Shown: positions 11,897 through 24,481 of the stretch, piece after piece
Position numbering within the stretch: the first letter of the stretch is position 1
Layout: every line of letters begins with the position of its first letter
Assembly (NCBI GenBank): GCA_032622095.1
Contig: CP136066.1
Location: forward strand, 41,677,835-41,741,834
Direction of reading: 5' to 3'
DNA from: Siphonodentalium dalli
Taxonomy: Eukaryota; Mollusca; Scaphopoda; Gadilida; Siphonodentaliidae
Length of the DNA: 64,000 nucleotides
The notes under the pieces: model-generated
Databases searched by the model: none
Seen by the model: only the letters and a program-made list of their open reading frames with translations
What the model was told of the DNA's origin: nothing
Program-made: the position numbers and the translations under genes

Positions 11897-12387
11897 GCGA
11901 TTAGCTATTTTTTATAAATTTTATAAATCTTTACACCAACCTTTTCATGAGTGCAAAAGTTTCAACAATTCACACTTAATATAGTGATCGTGTGAAAAAT
12001 ATTTAGTTATCACTTTGTGTCAACAGGATTGGTGTAGGATGTTAATATTTTTAAGCAAATAAACCAAATGACCCTCACTATGCAGGTTAGGGGTGTGTTC
12101 CCGTCAACTATGCCAAGAACTACAGGTATAAACATAATCAATGGAAATATTTGAGTTATCAAATCGATAGAATGGGGTTAATCTTACCCAAACTAATGAA
12201 ATGATAAACACAAAATAGTCTATAACAAGACAGTCAAAGACTGGGGTCGCTCACCAGACTGCAAAGACTGATAAGACTGGGACTTTGGAGACCACAACAG
12301 TCAGAACTTTTCATAAACACTTTAAAAGAAGTAGATCTAAACAGGATGTGTGGCTAGAGAGGCTTCATGAATGTAGATCAGTGGATA

Positions 12388-12442
12388 TCTACCTTGAAAT
12401 TACCAAATCTACCTTGAAATTACCAAATCTACCTTGAACTTA
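12388..12442. repeat. 20-bp tandem phrase, three copies
   Basis: ACCTTGAAATTACCAAATCT is repeated about three times. Confidence 0.7.
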
Positions 12443-12769
12443 CCAACTGTACACTAGTGATCACCCCCTCCTCCAGCTCAAGAAGTCCCCTCTCGCCCGG
12501 GCTCCAGACTCCCCAAGTCTCAGGTTGAAATTTCACAACCGACATCTCAAACTTTCTGAATTGTTGGAAATTTACAATCTCACAAGCACTTTTTATAAAA
12601 CCATTTAGACATGTTTAAAGCCCAATTATCCATGGACCCAAAAACACTATATGTATGTCAGATTAATCAGTCAGGTAGTTCCAAGGTAGACGTTTTAATG
12701 AATTTTGTATTTTAATGATTTTTTAGACACAAAAGTCTTAAGTCCCCATAGTCTCGTCATTTCTTAACG

Positions 12770-13400
12770 GGTTGACCTCGTGTTAACAGATCTGAATCTC
12801 AGTCACTAAAGGATCCTCCATACTATATGGTCCAACCTCTCTTGAGAAGACATTATAAGTGTTACTATAGAGACATACAGTTATGTCCCTGGTCCCACCC
12901 TATTTAACCTGGTGACCCCATCTGCATAAATTTGAATCACAGACACCAAAGAACCCTTCATACTAAATATCAGTAAAATAAACCTGACGGTCCGTGTAAA
13001 GGAAGCATAATAAGAGGAAATCTGTCCTTTGCTTGGCCCCTATTTGACCAGGTGACCCCATTTGAACAAATCTGAACTACAGTCACCAAAGGACCCTTCA
13101 TACCAAATATGTACCCATTCAACCTGATGGTACACGAGAAGTCGTTTTTAAGAATTACTATGGAGGGCAAGAGTTATGGCCCTGGCTTCACAACCATTTG
13201 ACAAAGTGACCTCATTTGAACAAATCTGAATGTGAGTCACATAGGGAACATCCACACCAAATATGAACCCATTCAGTCTTATGATCTAGAGAAGATGTTC
13301 AAAGAATTGTTGACAGATGGATGGACGGACAGACAGATAGATGAACAGGTGACAGATGAGAAGTGATGACTATAGCTTCGTCTCAGGTGAGCTTCAAATT
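12770..13400 (+). repeat. Dispersed repeat family B (GTGACC...GGACGG...GGTGAGCT), copy 1
   Basis: It has phrases such as CCTATTTGACCAGGTGACC, GAACAAATCTGAA and GGACCCTTCATACCAAATAT, repeated internally, and ends in a GGATGGACGGAC run followed by CTATAGCTTCGTCTCAGGTG. Copies lie at 13800-14372 (+) and 58523-58915 (-). No open frame. The type is unknown. Confidence 0.6.
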
Positions 13401-13799
13401 TACATTTCATTGAACAAATCTGTCGGTCACCCCCCCCCCAACACTGTGGGGACATCCCTGTGAGAATATGACATACAACATTTATTTGAATGCCTGACTA
13501 CATTAGCTTAACAAAATTCCCATGACCTTGAGAGCCAGTGCATTCTCTGAGAATTATATTCCATTATGAAACCATCAGCTACCAGTGTCTTGGGGAGAGG
13601 AGTTGACATAGATAATTAGGTTTTAACGACTGCATACACAGCTTTGTGATACTCCTACAGCTGTGATCAAAACAAGGATTTTAATGGGGTGAACAAGGAA
13701 GAGATAATATGGTATGATACAGTGTGGTGTGGCAGGGACAGGAGATGGGGCGGGGAGGGTGGGGTTGGGTAGCTGTGATATGTCTAAAAAAATCAAAGG

Positions 13800-14372
13800 T
13801 CAAAATGCAATATTTTTTTTTTTTTAGAGTTATGTCCCTGGCTCTGCCCCTATTTGACCCAGTGACCCAATCTGAACCCCAGTCACCCAAGGTCTCACCG
13901 TACCAAATATAAGCTAAATCGGCCCAATATTTTTTTTAGAAGAAGTCATTGTAAGAATTACGATGAGTTATGGCCCTGGTTTCTCAACTAATTGACCGGG
14001 TGACCTGATTTGAACAAATCTGAACAGCAGTTACCCAAGGACCCTCCATACCAAATATTAGCTAAATCTTCCCAATGGTTCTGAACAAGAAGTCGTTGTA
14101 AGAATTACTATGGAGGAATAGAGTTATGGCCATGGTTTCGCAACTATTTGACCCAGTGACCTCATTTGAACAAATTTGAATGAGAGTCACCTAGGGAACA
14201 TCCACACCAAATATGAACCAATTCGGTCTTACGGTTTTAGAGGAGAAGATGTTCAAAGAATTGTTGACGGATGGACGGACGGGCGGACGCACGGACGGAT
14301 GGACGGACGGACGACGGACGAGGAGTGATGACTATAGCTCCACCGGAGAATTCGTCTCAGGTGAGCTAAAAA
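13800..14372 (+). repeat. Dispersed repeat family B, copy 2
   Basis: Same order of phrases as at 12770-13400, ending in a GGACGGAC microsatellite and the CTCCACCGGAGAATTCGTCTC phrase followed by AGGTGAGCT. It lies inside gene A intron 2. Confidence 0.65.
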
Positions 14373-15049
14373 GCATGTCATTGAATTTACAAACCCATAC
14401 AATAAGTCAGCCTCAAGAATACCAGCACCATTAATATTACCCCGGAACCCAAATGCAATTGAGGGAATTTCAAATAAGACATTTCCTCTAATGATGTATA
14501 TTCAATTGGTGATTTATTGAAACCCTTACTGAACCTGGATCAAAGTGAAAGGGATAATATTATATCTGTTTATCGCATAATATGTGTCTATGGAATGGTT
14601 TAATTTTAATCCCAAATCCATGCAAATCAAAAGTGGATCACCATCAACCTGGACATAATATAGGAAAATGATCAAATGAAAAGCATCAAAACCATATGAT
14701 GTGTGGAGAGAGTTAATCATTTTCAATGACATCATATCATGGAACTAAGGAATGTGTGGCTTAATTTTTGTCTAAGATAAGACAACAGTGTCTGTAAACA
14801 ACAATGTCTGTAAAACATCCCTACAAAGTAACAATGGACTGTTCCAATTTAATATTTTAGAATAGGTGTCCTATAGTGTACATTAACTAATGTAATGAAC
14901 CTGTTTCAACAAAGGGGTTAACTTAATATTGCACAGAAAACAGAACTCCGCCAGATAGCCATCAATCAATTTGACATTATTATAAACAAATGTTTAGCCA
15001 GTGGTACCACTATCGTCTCTTCATATTCCCAGCAGTAATTACTTGATTT

Positions 15050-15850
15050 ATAAAGGGTCATAACTCTGTTAAAATATATCGGATCAAACCCATATTCGAA
15101 CTTGATCTGTATTTAGGGGTGATAAATTCATATACCAAATTTGGTGTTGATCAGATGAAAAATGTTTTGAGTCATAGCAGCTTGGGTGAATTCTAAGTAA
15201 ACATAAGAGTGAAATGGTTAATTAAACAATACCAAAAACCATACAGATGAAGAACGTGCTAAAAAACCTAGGTTAGAAATATGAGGCAGATCAGAAGAAA
15301 TATGTTCAACTTATTGCATTGGATAGCATATCTGTAAAGGGTTAATTATTTTCTAAACCGATCAACCAATCAATGCCAAAAACTATACAGATGAGGGGTG
15401 TGTCATCATAAACCAAAATATCAAATATGAACACAATCGGACAAAAAATACCTCGGTTATAGCATCGGATTTTTTTATATTTTTTTTTTTCGAAAAAAAG
15501 GGTCATAACTCCTTTAAAATAAATCGGATCAAACCCATATTCGAACTCGATCTGTATTTTGGGTTCTGAAACTCGCATACCAAAAATTGTTTGAGTTATG
15601 ACAGCATGCGTGAATTCGAAGTCGAAAAAGGGCCATAACTCCGTAAAAAAAACTCGGATCAAACCCATATTCGAACTCGATCTGTATTTCGGTCTATACA
15701 CAATTTAGTTCCGATCGAATAGAAAATATTTGAGTTATCGCACCATGCGTAAAGTGTCTACGGACAGACAGACAGACATACGGACGGACGGACGCACGAC
15801 GAGTGGTCAATCCGGACGTCGACATTATGTTTACCATACTATGGTATGGG
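15050..15850 (+). repeat. Dispersed repeat family A (GGATCAAACCCATATTCGAA), copy 1
   Basis: The phrase GGATCAAACCCATATTCGAA recurs three times within the element, each time after GGGTCATAACTC-like sequence. It ends in a GACGGACGGACG run and GTGGTCAATCCGGACGTCGA, then a small TATGGTATGGGT palindrome. Further copies are at 23890-24480 (+), 45622-46140 (-) and, degraded, 59640-60110 (-). It is non-coding and its class is unknown. Confidence 0.65.
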
Positions 15851-16077
15851 TAACCATAAAAAGGTTGTTTTTTAAACTAATTTTTTAATATAAATACATG
15901 TAATTGGAAAATATCTCTCATATTGTGAGGGTCAACAGGTGTTGTTATAATACTATAGCGTAGATTGGTTATAGAGGATAATGATTTTCACCTTCAAATT
16001 GATAGTTTAAAATGGAAATCTTTTTTGAAAAATCACGAATTGGGCGCCTATTGTACTTAAATTTTGTTAACACAAAC

Positions 16078-16764
16078 CTCTAATTCAAGATGGCGCAGCA
16101 CATCGACTTTCCACATCTGGTCCAAAACGAAGCGAAGAGCGACGTTGTTATCGACAGTGAGAGTCAGTTGCGTGCCGGGTAAGAGCATCTGGTCGTCGTC
16201 AAACACGTGACGTCTTGGATCCGTCGGGACATCCATGTTTGGCAGCGTCATGAGGCTCACAAAAGCATGGCGACGTCGCACCGATTGGTCACGGTGAAAC
16301 ATGAAGTTCATGGACGTCGGAATGAACCTATTGGTTTCATAACCAGTATCCGAGAAATCGAAACTCAAAATATTTTTTTGTAATTCTGGACCTATGAGTT
16401 GTTTCAGTTTGACTTCGAGAGCATCGCGAAGAATAAATGACGATCGTCGTGCTCCTTCAATGGTAAGGTCCCGGATGTAATCGAATTCCTCAACATGTAG
16501 CTCCAGATCAAATCGAACACCCCCGTCAGTATCAGTTGATCGCCTGGATATAACGTGAGTTTCGATATCAACTACAGCCCCTGTCATGTCATAGGTTCGG
16601 TTTGATCTACCAAATTCGAATTCAATGGAACCGCTTGAAAATCCAATTCGAACGTTCCCAACTTGCGCTTCGTTCCTCAGGGGTGTCAGAATGAAATCCC
16701 CAACAGTGACGTCAGTGAAGGTCACGACTGCTGTGATGGGAAGGTCGTTGAATGGTATCCTCAC
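16078..16764 (-). CDS. Gene A exon 2: core of secreted TULIP-like protein
   Basis: This is the largest exon of gene A, 229 codons, open throughout. The acceptor is TTTTTAACTGTAG just above 16764, so the exon begins GTG AGG ATA CCA (V-R-I-P-F-N-D-L-P), in phase 0 with exon 1. The donor is GAG/GTTTGTG at 16078-16077, again phase 0. The exon aligns along its whole overlapping length with gene B exon 2: shared anchors are PF-D/N-DLP, LTPxR, DMxGxxV, VR-F/Y-D-LEL, FIxDALxxKxxQLL, ILSF, RFIP, MPNM-like LPNMDVPT and LLLPG-like MLLPG. It has one sequon (NRT) and no cysteine. The alternating hydrophobic strand pattern followed by an amphipathic helix fits the TULIP fold. This is family inference, not a computed match. 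Confidence 0.8.
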
Positions 16765-17196
16765 CTACAGTTAAAAAGTGTGCATGTTAGAGGAGGTGTT
16801 ATCTCCCTTACCCCCAAGAATCCTGAATACTTTACTTAACAGAGAAGGGTGCATGTTAGAGGAGGTGTTATCTCCCTTAGCCCCATGAATCCTGAATACT
16901 ATAGTTACAGAGAGGGGAGCATGAGTCCTGAATACTATAGTTAACAGATAAAGAATCATACATGTTTTGGTTCTCCTAAGATCCAAATTAAAGAACCAAA
17001 AAAAAGTAATATGTATTCTGGTTTCACATGGAACCAAACATTTTTCGAATTTTTGTCATGCGAGAGGAACCAATGTGACCTGCTTTGATTCTGTGTCTGG
17101 TTCCCCGGATATAAGCAGAACATGGAGCCATATAGTTAATTTGGGTCCAACATTTGGTTCATTATGAAACAATTATGAGTATTTGTGGAAACAATG

Positions 17197-18021
17197 TCCC
17201 GTGACACTATATATGTGTATGTTATAATGCCCCGTGACACTATATATGTGTATGTTATAATGCCCCGTGACACTATATATGTGTATGTTATAATGCCCCG
17301 TGACACTATATATGTGTATGTTATAATGCCCCGTGACACTATATATGTGTATGTTATAATGCCCCGTGACACTATATATGTGTATGTTATAATGCCCCGT
17401 GACACTATATATGTGTAGGTTATAATGCCCCGTGACACTATATATGTGTATGTTATAATGCCCCGTGACACTATATATGTGTATGTTATAATGCCCCGTG
17501 ACACTATATATGTGTATGTTATAATGCCCCGTGACACTATATATGTGTATGTTATAATGCCCCGTGACACTATATATGTGTATGTTATAATGCCCCGTGA
17601 CACTATATATGTGTATGTTATAATGCCCCGTGACACTATATATGTGTATGTTATAATGCCCCGTGACACTATATATGTGTATGTTATAATGCCCCGTGAC
17701 ACTATATATGTGTATGTTATAATGCCCCGTGACACTATATATGTGTATGTTATAATGCCCCGTGACACTATATATGTGTATGTTATAATGCCCCGTGACA
17801 CTATATATGTGTATGTTATAATGCCCCGTGACACTATATATGTGTATGTTATAATGCCCCGTGACACTATATATGTGTATGTTATAATGCCCCGTGACAC
17901 TATATATGTGTATGTTATAATGCCCCGTGACACTATATATGTGTATGTTATAATGCCCCGTGACACTATATATGTGTATGTTATAATGCCCCGTGACACT
18001 ATATATGTGTATGTTATAAGT
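17197..18021. repeat. 33-bp minisatellite, 25 copies
   Basis: The unit starts CCCCGTGACACTATATATGT and is 33 bp long; it repeats from 17197 to about 18021 with almost no variation. The first unit starts T instead of C, and one unit near 17417 has G for T. Because 33 is a multiple of 3 and the unit lacks stops in some frames, long artificial frames exist on both strands. It lies in gene A intron 1, within a split GGTTC/ACCAAA-rich repeat (about 16960-17165 and 18410-18560). Confidence 0.95.
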
Positions 18022-18703
18022 ACGTTTTGGGTGTCTTTGTTTCTGAATGTTCTCTTAGTTCGTAAATATGTTACACCGTTTAAAATTGATATCACACCAT
18101 GTTGGTTCACCGAGAATATATCCCCGAAGTTGATTTGATGTCTGAAATAAATATCGAATTATATTCATAAAGTTTTTGTACCATAGTTTTGCCCTATATT
18201 TGTGATATTACCAATAGAGTTACCCTGCCAGCAATCAAATGATCAAAGTCTTTTCATATGACTCGAAACAGTCTAGGCATGTGTACATTGGTATTTCAAA
18301 GGAATCCCTCTTGGTTTAGTCTTCCTAATATCAATTAAACCCCAAAACGCGTGGACATATTGTTAAATTTTAGACTATTACATTTAAGCTAGGACGTGTT
18401 CCCACACATGCACACTTTGAATTTGGTGGGTTCTTTGGGGAAACAAACTTAGGATTTGGTTTCAGATGAAACTAAATCAGTGTAGAACCAAACTGTTTGG
18501 TACTATGTTAGTATTTGGTTCTCCGAGGAACCAAATTTGGAGTTGTTTTCTTAGAGTGTATGTCTAAAGGAATTGAGATCTAAATATCTGAAACAATATT
18601 AATACTACAACATTACCGACTCCGTTTGTATCAGCCGAATTGTTTAATAAAGACGACAGAAGAACGCTATAGATAAGACCACCGGCCCCTTGGTAAAAAT
18701 ACT

Positions 18704-19524
18704 AAAATACCAAAATAGACTATACCAGTGACAAGCTCAAAAGGTCGATTTGGCTAAAACCAACTATCAACACCCTAATAAATTCTAGAAACCGATCATT
18801 TCAGCCAAAATATACACCGGTGTGTCTTATTGGCAATACGATGTCCCTTCCATTTGACATAAAACTCGGCGAAATTTAACGAAGTGAAGTCGAGATATCT
18901 TATCGGAAACTACCGAAATCTCCCGAAGAAATCGGGTCGTCAAAATCCCTGTCCGCTCAAAGGCCTTTGACCTAGTTATCGAGCAATATAGTCTTGTATG
19001 TCTAGGGTAGACTTACTCTATACATGCTCATATATGTTCACCAGATCATTCCGAAGCCACCTATACCTTTTTTATTTCACCCGATGTATTGTGCTCGATT
19101 ATTTCATTAAACGAATTCCAAAAAAACAAGACAAGTCTGCGACTGCCAGTAAATTTTGAGGGGCTTGCTGATTGTTTGACAATAATTGAGAGTAAAGTTT
19201 TTTTTTAAATTGGCTTGAAAAAATCAATATGCATAGATTTCCGATAGATAAGATAAGTGTATTGAAGAAACACTTGAATTATTAATTTTCTCTGTACCAA
19301 GAACAGGTTTATCTGATTTTAAATCATAAGTGAACGTTAAATAACGTTGGAATTAGTTTTGATACAATATTAAAATTCTGTGAATTTCACTGGTAGTAGC
19401 GTGACCTTGACCCCTGCATTCGTTTTTACTTTGGTTTTCAAAATTTACTGCGACTCGAAAATATTGATTTTTTAACTAGGTCAAAGGCCTCTGACTAACT
19501 GGTATAGTCTATATTGGTATTTTA
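18704..19524. mobile_element. TIR element of about 820 bp
   Basis: AAAATACCAAAATAGACTAT at the left is matched by an inverted ATAGTCTATATTGGTATTTT at the right. Subterminal AAAGGCCTTTGACCTAGTTA and its inverted counterpart AACTAGGTCAAAGGCCTCTG lie further in. No transposase frame. Confidence 0.7.
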
Positions 19525-19645
19525 ATTATACCAATTAACCTCTTCGCTGCTAAATGACGTTATGACGTCGTGTGCTGGGCTGTTGACATTATTGCCATTT
19601 TCCAATTGAAAAATATAACGGGAATTTCACAAGAACCATAAACAC

Positions 19646-20190
19646 ACGGGGTAGGAACAGCTCCATGAGAAAAGATCCTCTTGTGATTCTCGGTCCAGTT
19701 CACTGTCGATCCGTGTCCAGTTCACTTGTACTTGGTCCAAAACAGACGTGCTTTACACCATGTACCAAACTACCGTATCGCAATAACCATTAGCGATTAA
19801 ATTCAAACAAAAGTGAGTCTAGTGTGAAGTTTTAGTTCAAACATATGTGCACACTTATTTTACAAAAAATCTGTTACATAGATGTTCGGGTAGTGAACGG
19901 ATCTTATCAATGGTGAACTGGGACCCATCACTAGTGATCTGGAACATTTATTAAAATGGATAAATTCTATACTATTCCACATTTACTTAACAATTTCCAA
20001 CTAGTATGTCTTGATAGTTGAGGTAGCTGGCAAGGTATATATACGACAAATAAACTGCATATATATCTCTGTTGCGTAAAACTTGCGTTATTTACCATGG
20101 GAAAATCCACAGTAACCTTGACCAGATCGGATTAGAACTGGACTGGAGATAGGAAGATGTATCAGTCTCGCGGAGCAGTTCCTACCCCGT
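19646..20190. mobile_element. TIR element of about 545 bp with repeated subterminal motif
   Basis: ACGGGGTAGGAACAGCTCC at 19646 and the inverted GGAGCAGTTCCTACCCCGT ending at 20190 differ at one position. TCCAGTTCAC occurs twice near the left end and inverted forms (GGTGAACTGGGA, GAACTGGACTGG) occur towards the right, like transposase binding sites. Non-coding. Confidence 0.7.
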
Positions 20191-20199
20191 AATAAAACT

Positions 20200-22550
20200 G
20201 ACTCAGAGGCGTTATTTCGCTAAAATCCGTTTCAGATTCTGGATCCAGATTACAGATTGGTCCCCGTACGACTTGGTTCGGCAAAAGAACAGACCACAAA
20301 TTTGCAGAATCAGTAAACGAACAGACCGTAATCCTAATTTCGTGGTAATCCGATTTGGATTCCGATTCCGATTACGGACTCAAATGTTCGTAATGTAAAC
20401 AAACCGAGATTCCGCCACCTCAGAGTTTAAAAACACAATAAAACATAAGAATCCGTCTCGTGTGTACAAATTATTGCAGAATATAAACGATCTATATCAA
20501 AGAATTTTAAATGCGGAGACAAATTTGTTTTATTGAATGTAAACTGGGAGAATATTACTGAAATTAGCCAAATAATAACGCTATTGATAGTAACGCTGGG
20601 GGAGCACTTCGGTTGATGGCAAATCATTGTTGATTGTCACTTTCATATGTCCATTTCATAATTCCATCCTTAAAATACCGCCCGAACGCATGTCGATTTC
20701 GAATTCGGCGGATACGTCACCATTGACCGAATTCATATGAACCTGCATGGATATGTCTTCTGCTGTGTTCGTTATTATAATGTTTCTTCTTATTCAAGAA
20801 ATAGTAGGATTATATGGTATCGATGGATTATCAGATACACGTATGTACTATCATCTAGTCTTAAAGTTATAGCAATTTTAACATGTTTTGTTTCGTTAAA
20901 TGCAGTCGTTTTGCGCAATAGTCTCTGTATAGACAACAGACACATGTTCTAGGGACGTGGCTAGAAGTTTCCTCAAATTTCCGGCCAACTGGACCCCCCC
21001 CCCCCCATTGAACCAAACATCAATCTCACAGGTTCGCAGAATTCAATTTGCTCTCCTTGGAAATATCCAATCTGACAAACACTAAGATTGGAAAATTACC
21101 AACTTTTACTGGTTGAAAAAAATCAAACAATGAGAACAATGCCAACCTATATATGGTGTCAAATTAATGTCCAACTAATGTTGTGTCATGCATGACATTT
21201 CCGACTGCTGGAATGTACCAAAGTTTAGTTTAGATATATTTATTTCAAATATATGTCAAATTTAGATAACACATGATATATAACACATACAAAGGAATTG
21301 GGGGACAAGTACTGACTCACTTAAGGGTACCCCCCTCTCCCATATGTTATTACACTGAAAAAATAAATAATTAGTAATGGCAAAGCAACATGACTACCAA
21401 AACAAGTTGAACATATATACAGATCACTGGACACCCCCTCTCTCGAGTTAGTCATAAGTTTGTATATGTATTTATTTAAAATCGGGTTTGTTTGTTGCGT
21501 TTGTTGGCTTGTACGTATCATTATTTGAAACAGTTAGTCAAAATAATCCTGATTTTCCTCACGTATGAATGACTGCACAGCTTAGCAAATTGTACCAAAG
21601 TTCGGGGTGGGGGTCGAGACACCCAATCAACCCCTGTCGTCACGTCCCTGTTCAACTGACAAGTTCCGTGTGTTCTTCACAACATCTTCGGAATTTGATT
21701 CAGGAGGCCTAGAGCTGTCATGTTTAGATATGCTTGCCATCATCAATAAACACACTTTAACTTGAAAAAAAGATGCGATTAAGTCGGATTGGCAGCAAAT
21801 TATGTGCCGTGTATACACACATAGAAGAACAGCATGACTTTCACAACAAACATGCACTTTATAAATATAAGATACAAATGATACTTGTGTCAAATACATG
21901 AGCCATGTTTGACTCTGGGTGAGAGTTTCGGAGACCACGTGGATTTCAAAATCTGACCTAGAATCCGAAATTAGCTCCGCCCCCCGTAATCGGCTTTGGA
22001 TTCTCAATCCGGATTTTAGCGAAATTACGGCTCTGTTGAAAGGCTATTATTGTTCACAGTCGTGGAACATCATACACTGTTTGAAACTTCGATATACAGT
22101 TATTTCGATGAACCAATCTCTTGAGTTCCAGTTATGTAAAATGGCGTATTGCTAGTGTGCTGAACTAAGTCCGTAGTACCTAGGGACCATAATAGCACAC
22201 GAGTGTGTCTATACGACACAAGTGCCAACAAGGAATGATAGAACGAGAGGGACAGCCTCGATTTCTATCCGTCCGCGATGGTACATTGACGTATCAACAA
22301 ACTCATCAACACACGTGCCGTTCTGTGTTTATTATACACGCCAACCGTCCTAGAATCCGTGAATTAAATACCCAGATACGTGCACGGTTCATTCAGGCCA
22401 CATACGGATTTGTAAACATGGAACATCAATGTAATAACATTTTTATCGACTTTATATTTACAAAATGCTGTAGTTTCCAGAACCAGTAATGTCGTACGGT
22501 CATACTGATGTATCATACTCTAACTGTTGTTTTAAATTAAGCTTCTTTAA
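20200..22550. other. Gene A intron 1, unassigned sequence
   Basis: There are shared phrases around GGATTCCGATTCCGATTACG (20350) and the inverse at 21960-22030, and C-runs near 21000. No exon with good splice sites or family resemblance was found. Confidence 0.4.
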
Positions 22551-22555
22551 ATTGT

Positions 22556-22745
22556 CGCTCCCTCTCTCTCCCTCTCTCCCTCTCTCTCCTCTCTCTATCT
22601 ATCTCTCTCCCTATGTCTCTCTCTCTCTCTCTTTCTCCCTCTCGCTATCGCTCTATCTCTATCTCTCTATCTCTCTCACTCGCTCTCTCTCTCTATATCT
22701 GTCACTCTCTCTGTCCCTCGCTCTCTATCTCTCTCTCTCTTTATA
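22556..22745. repeat. CT-rich microsatellite
   Basis: A continuous pyrimidine tract of CTCTCT/CTAT units, about 190 bp, in gene A intron 1, close to exon 1. Confidence 0.9.
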
Positions 22746-22827
22746 TTATACTCGTGACACACATAGGCAAACCAATATATAGTTAACACACTCGTGCCGT
22801 CCTGAGTGTTAATTGAATAGATTATAC

Positions 22828-23022
22828 CTCTCCGTTGAGAACTGGATGATGTGAGGGTTCCGTGTTTTCTCTGCTGAGACCGGCATTGACTACATCAGGG
22901 TGGACCCCCATAATCGCTCCCCACCCTCTCAGACATTGGCCGTCAGCGCCTTGAACCGAAGCCCGCAACAAGAGATTGTGAACTACAACCAACAAGATCG
23001 CTATAGACCTTCGTTGCCACAT
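22828..23022 (-). CDS. Gene A exon 1: signal peptide and N-terminus of secreted TULIP-like protein
   Basis: It contains 65 codons from ATG at 23022 to a phase-0 donor (GGAGAG/GTATAATC). Residues 1-25 form a signal peptide: basic MWQRRS, then the hydrophobic IAILLVVVHNLLL. The mature start follows with C-L-R-G-W-G-A-I-M-G-V-H-P-D-V-V-N-A-G-L. Gene B has the same pattern, and it recalls the N-terminal N-P-G-x-V-x-R-I helix start of BPI/LBP proteins. Just upstream on the minus strand is TTTCTATTTTCAG, nine bases before the ATG; gene B has an equivalent acceptor-like site seven bases before its ATG. This suggests a conserved intron in the 5' UTR, so the true promoter may lie further upstream. Reading through the donor gives only one more residue and a stop. 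Confidence 0.75.
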
Positions 23023-23260
23023 GTCTCAAATCTGAAAATAGAAACAATATGAGCCTATATAGCCCTATATAATCTCTAACCCAAAAGCTTAAGCCGTAAA
23101 CCCGAAATCCTGAAACCTAACCCTACCTGTAAATCTTTTATGGATGATGTTTGAAATTTTTATTGTTTTTGGAAACTTTTATTATCAGAATTCGTATATG
23201 CGTCTTCAATGCGTCTTTCTGGGACATAACTATCGACATATTTCTATAACAGGAACAAAT

Positions 23261-23312
23261 AAACGAGAGGCCGATCACGATCGGCAGATGTTTAACCCAT
23301 CCCTTGGCGATA
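23261..23312. repeat. Dispersed ~50-bp sequence with GATCGGC palindrome, copy 2
   Basis: Nearly identical to 11845-11896. It is preceded by a 58-bp phrase (TTCAATGCGTCTTTCTGGGA onward, 23202-23260) that recurs at 25229-25287 without the palindrome. Confidence 0.75.
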
Positions 23313-23889
23313 GTAAATTGTTATAATCAGAATCATAATCTTTTAATGTTGAATTATAGAGTATACTGTTATGATATGAAGTAGTATATGGCAAATGTAC
23401 ATAATAACCAGTAATAACACAAATTATTGGAATGTATGAGTCAATATAGAAGGGTTAATATAACGTCTAAACTCTAGAGCCTGTCACCACTATCATAGTA
23501 TAAGCAGTTCTATTCATGTTGTTGCAAATTGCCATGTGAGATATCAAAATAATATATTTATTTATTTAATGGAAAAGGTTAAAAGACATGGAATGGGTAA
23601 AAGGGGTTAAATCACCTATCTCTGCCCTGTTTGATCCAATGTAGTCCCATCATCCAAGGACTTAGAGAGCTCCATTGGTCTAGTTAAATAAATTCACATT
23701 AAGTTGTGGTTAATAAGATAGCTAAATCAATTTATCCAATAATTCACTAATTTGTGTCTCTTATACAGAGGGAACATATGAGGGCTATAAATAACTCTCA
23801 ATAAACCATGTCTTTTTATCTCTCTCACAGAGAAGCTGTGAGGCTGAGGTATTCATTAATTGTAAGTTACTTGGGTTATAATTGGATAA

Positions 23890-24480
23890 TTCTTAGTTCA
23901 AAAAGGGCCATATCTCTGGTATAACAAATTGGATCTAACCCATATTCAAACTCGTTCTGTATTTTGAGTTGAGAAACTTATATACCAAATTTGGCTCCTA
24001 TCAGATGAAAAATGGTTGCTTTATCGAAGTATGTGTGAACTATATGTCAAAGGACCATAACTCCATTAAAAAACATCCGATCAAACCCATATTCGAACTC
24101 AATCAGTATGTTAGTCTGAGAACCTCATATACCATATTTAGTTACAATCAGATAAAAAATGTTTGAGTTATGGCAGAATTCATGAATTCTAAGTAAAAAA
24201 AGGGCCATAACTCTGTAAAAAAAAACCATGAATTCTAAGTCAAAAAAGGGCCATAACTCTGTAAAAAAACCCATATTCGAACTCGGTCTGTATTGTGGGC
24301 CGAGAAACTCACATACCAAATTTGGTTTTGATAAGGTAGAAAATGTTTGAGTTATCGCATTACACGTAAAGTGTCTACGGACGGACAGACGGACGGACAG
24401 ACGGACGGACGGACGGACGAACGACGAGTGGTCAATCCGGACAACGACACTATGTTTACCATACATGGTATGGGTAAACA
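23890..24480 (+). repeat. Dispersed repeat family A, copy 2
   Basis: Contains AAAAAGGGCCATAACTCTG and the CCCATATTCGAACTC phrases repeatedly, then a GGACGGACAGACGGACGGAC run, GTGGTCAATCCGGACAACGA and a TACCATACATGGTA palindrome. Confidence 0.65.
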
Positions 24481-24481
24481 T

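Noticed and set aside
17136-18138. Open frames of 237 to 324 codons on both strands across the minisatellite
   Set aside because: They are the 11-residue translation of the 33-bp repeat unit in either direction and have no start context, splice signals or domain.
22489-22782. 97-codon serine/leucine-rich frame
   Set aside because: It is the translation of the CT microsatellite.
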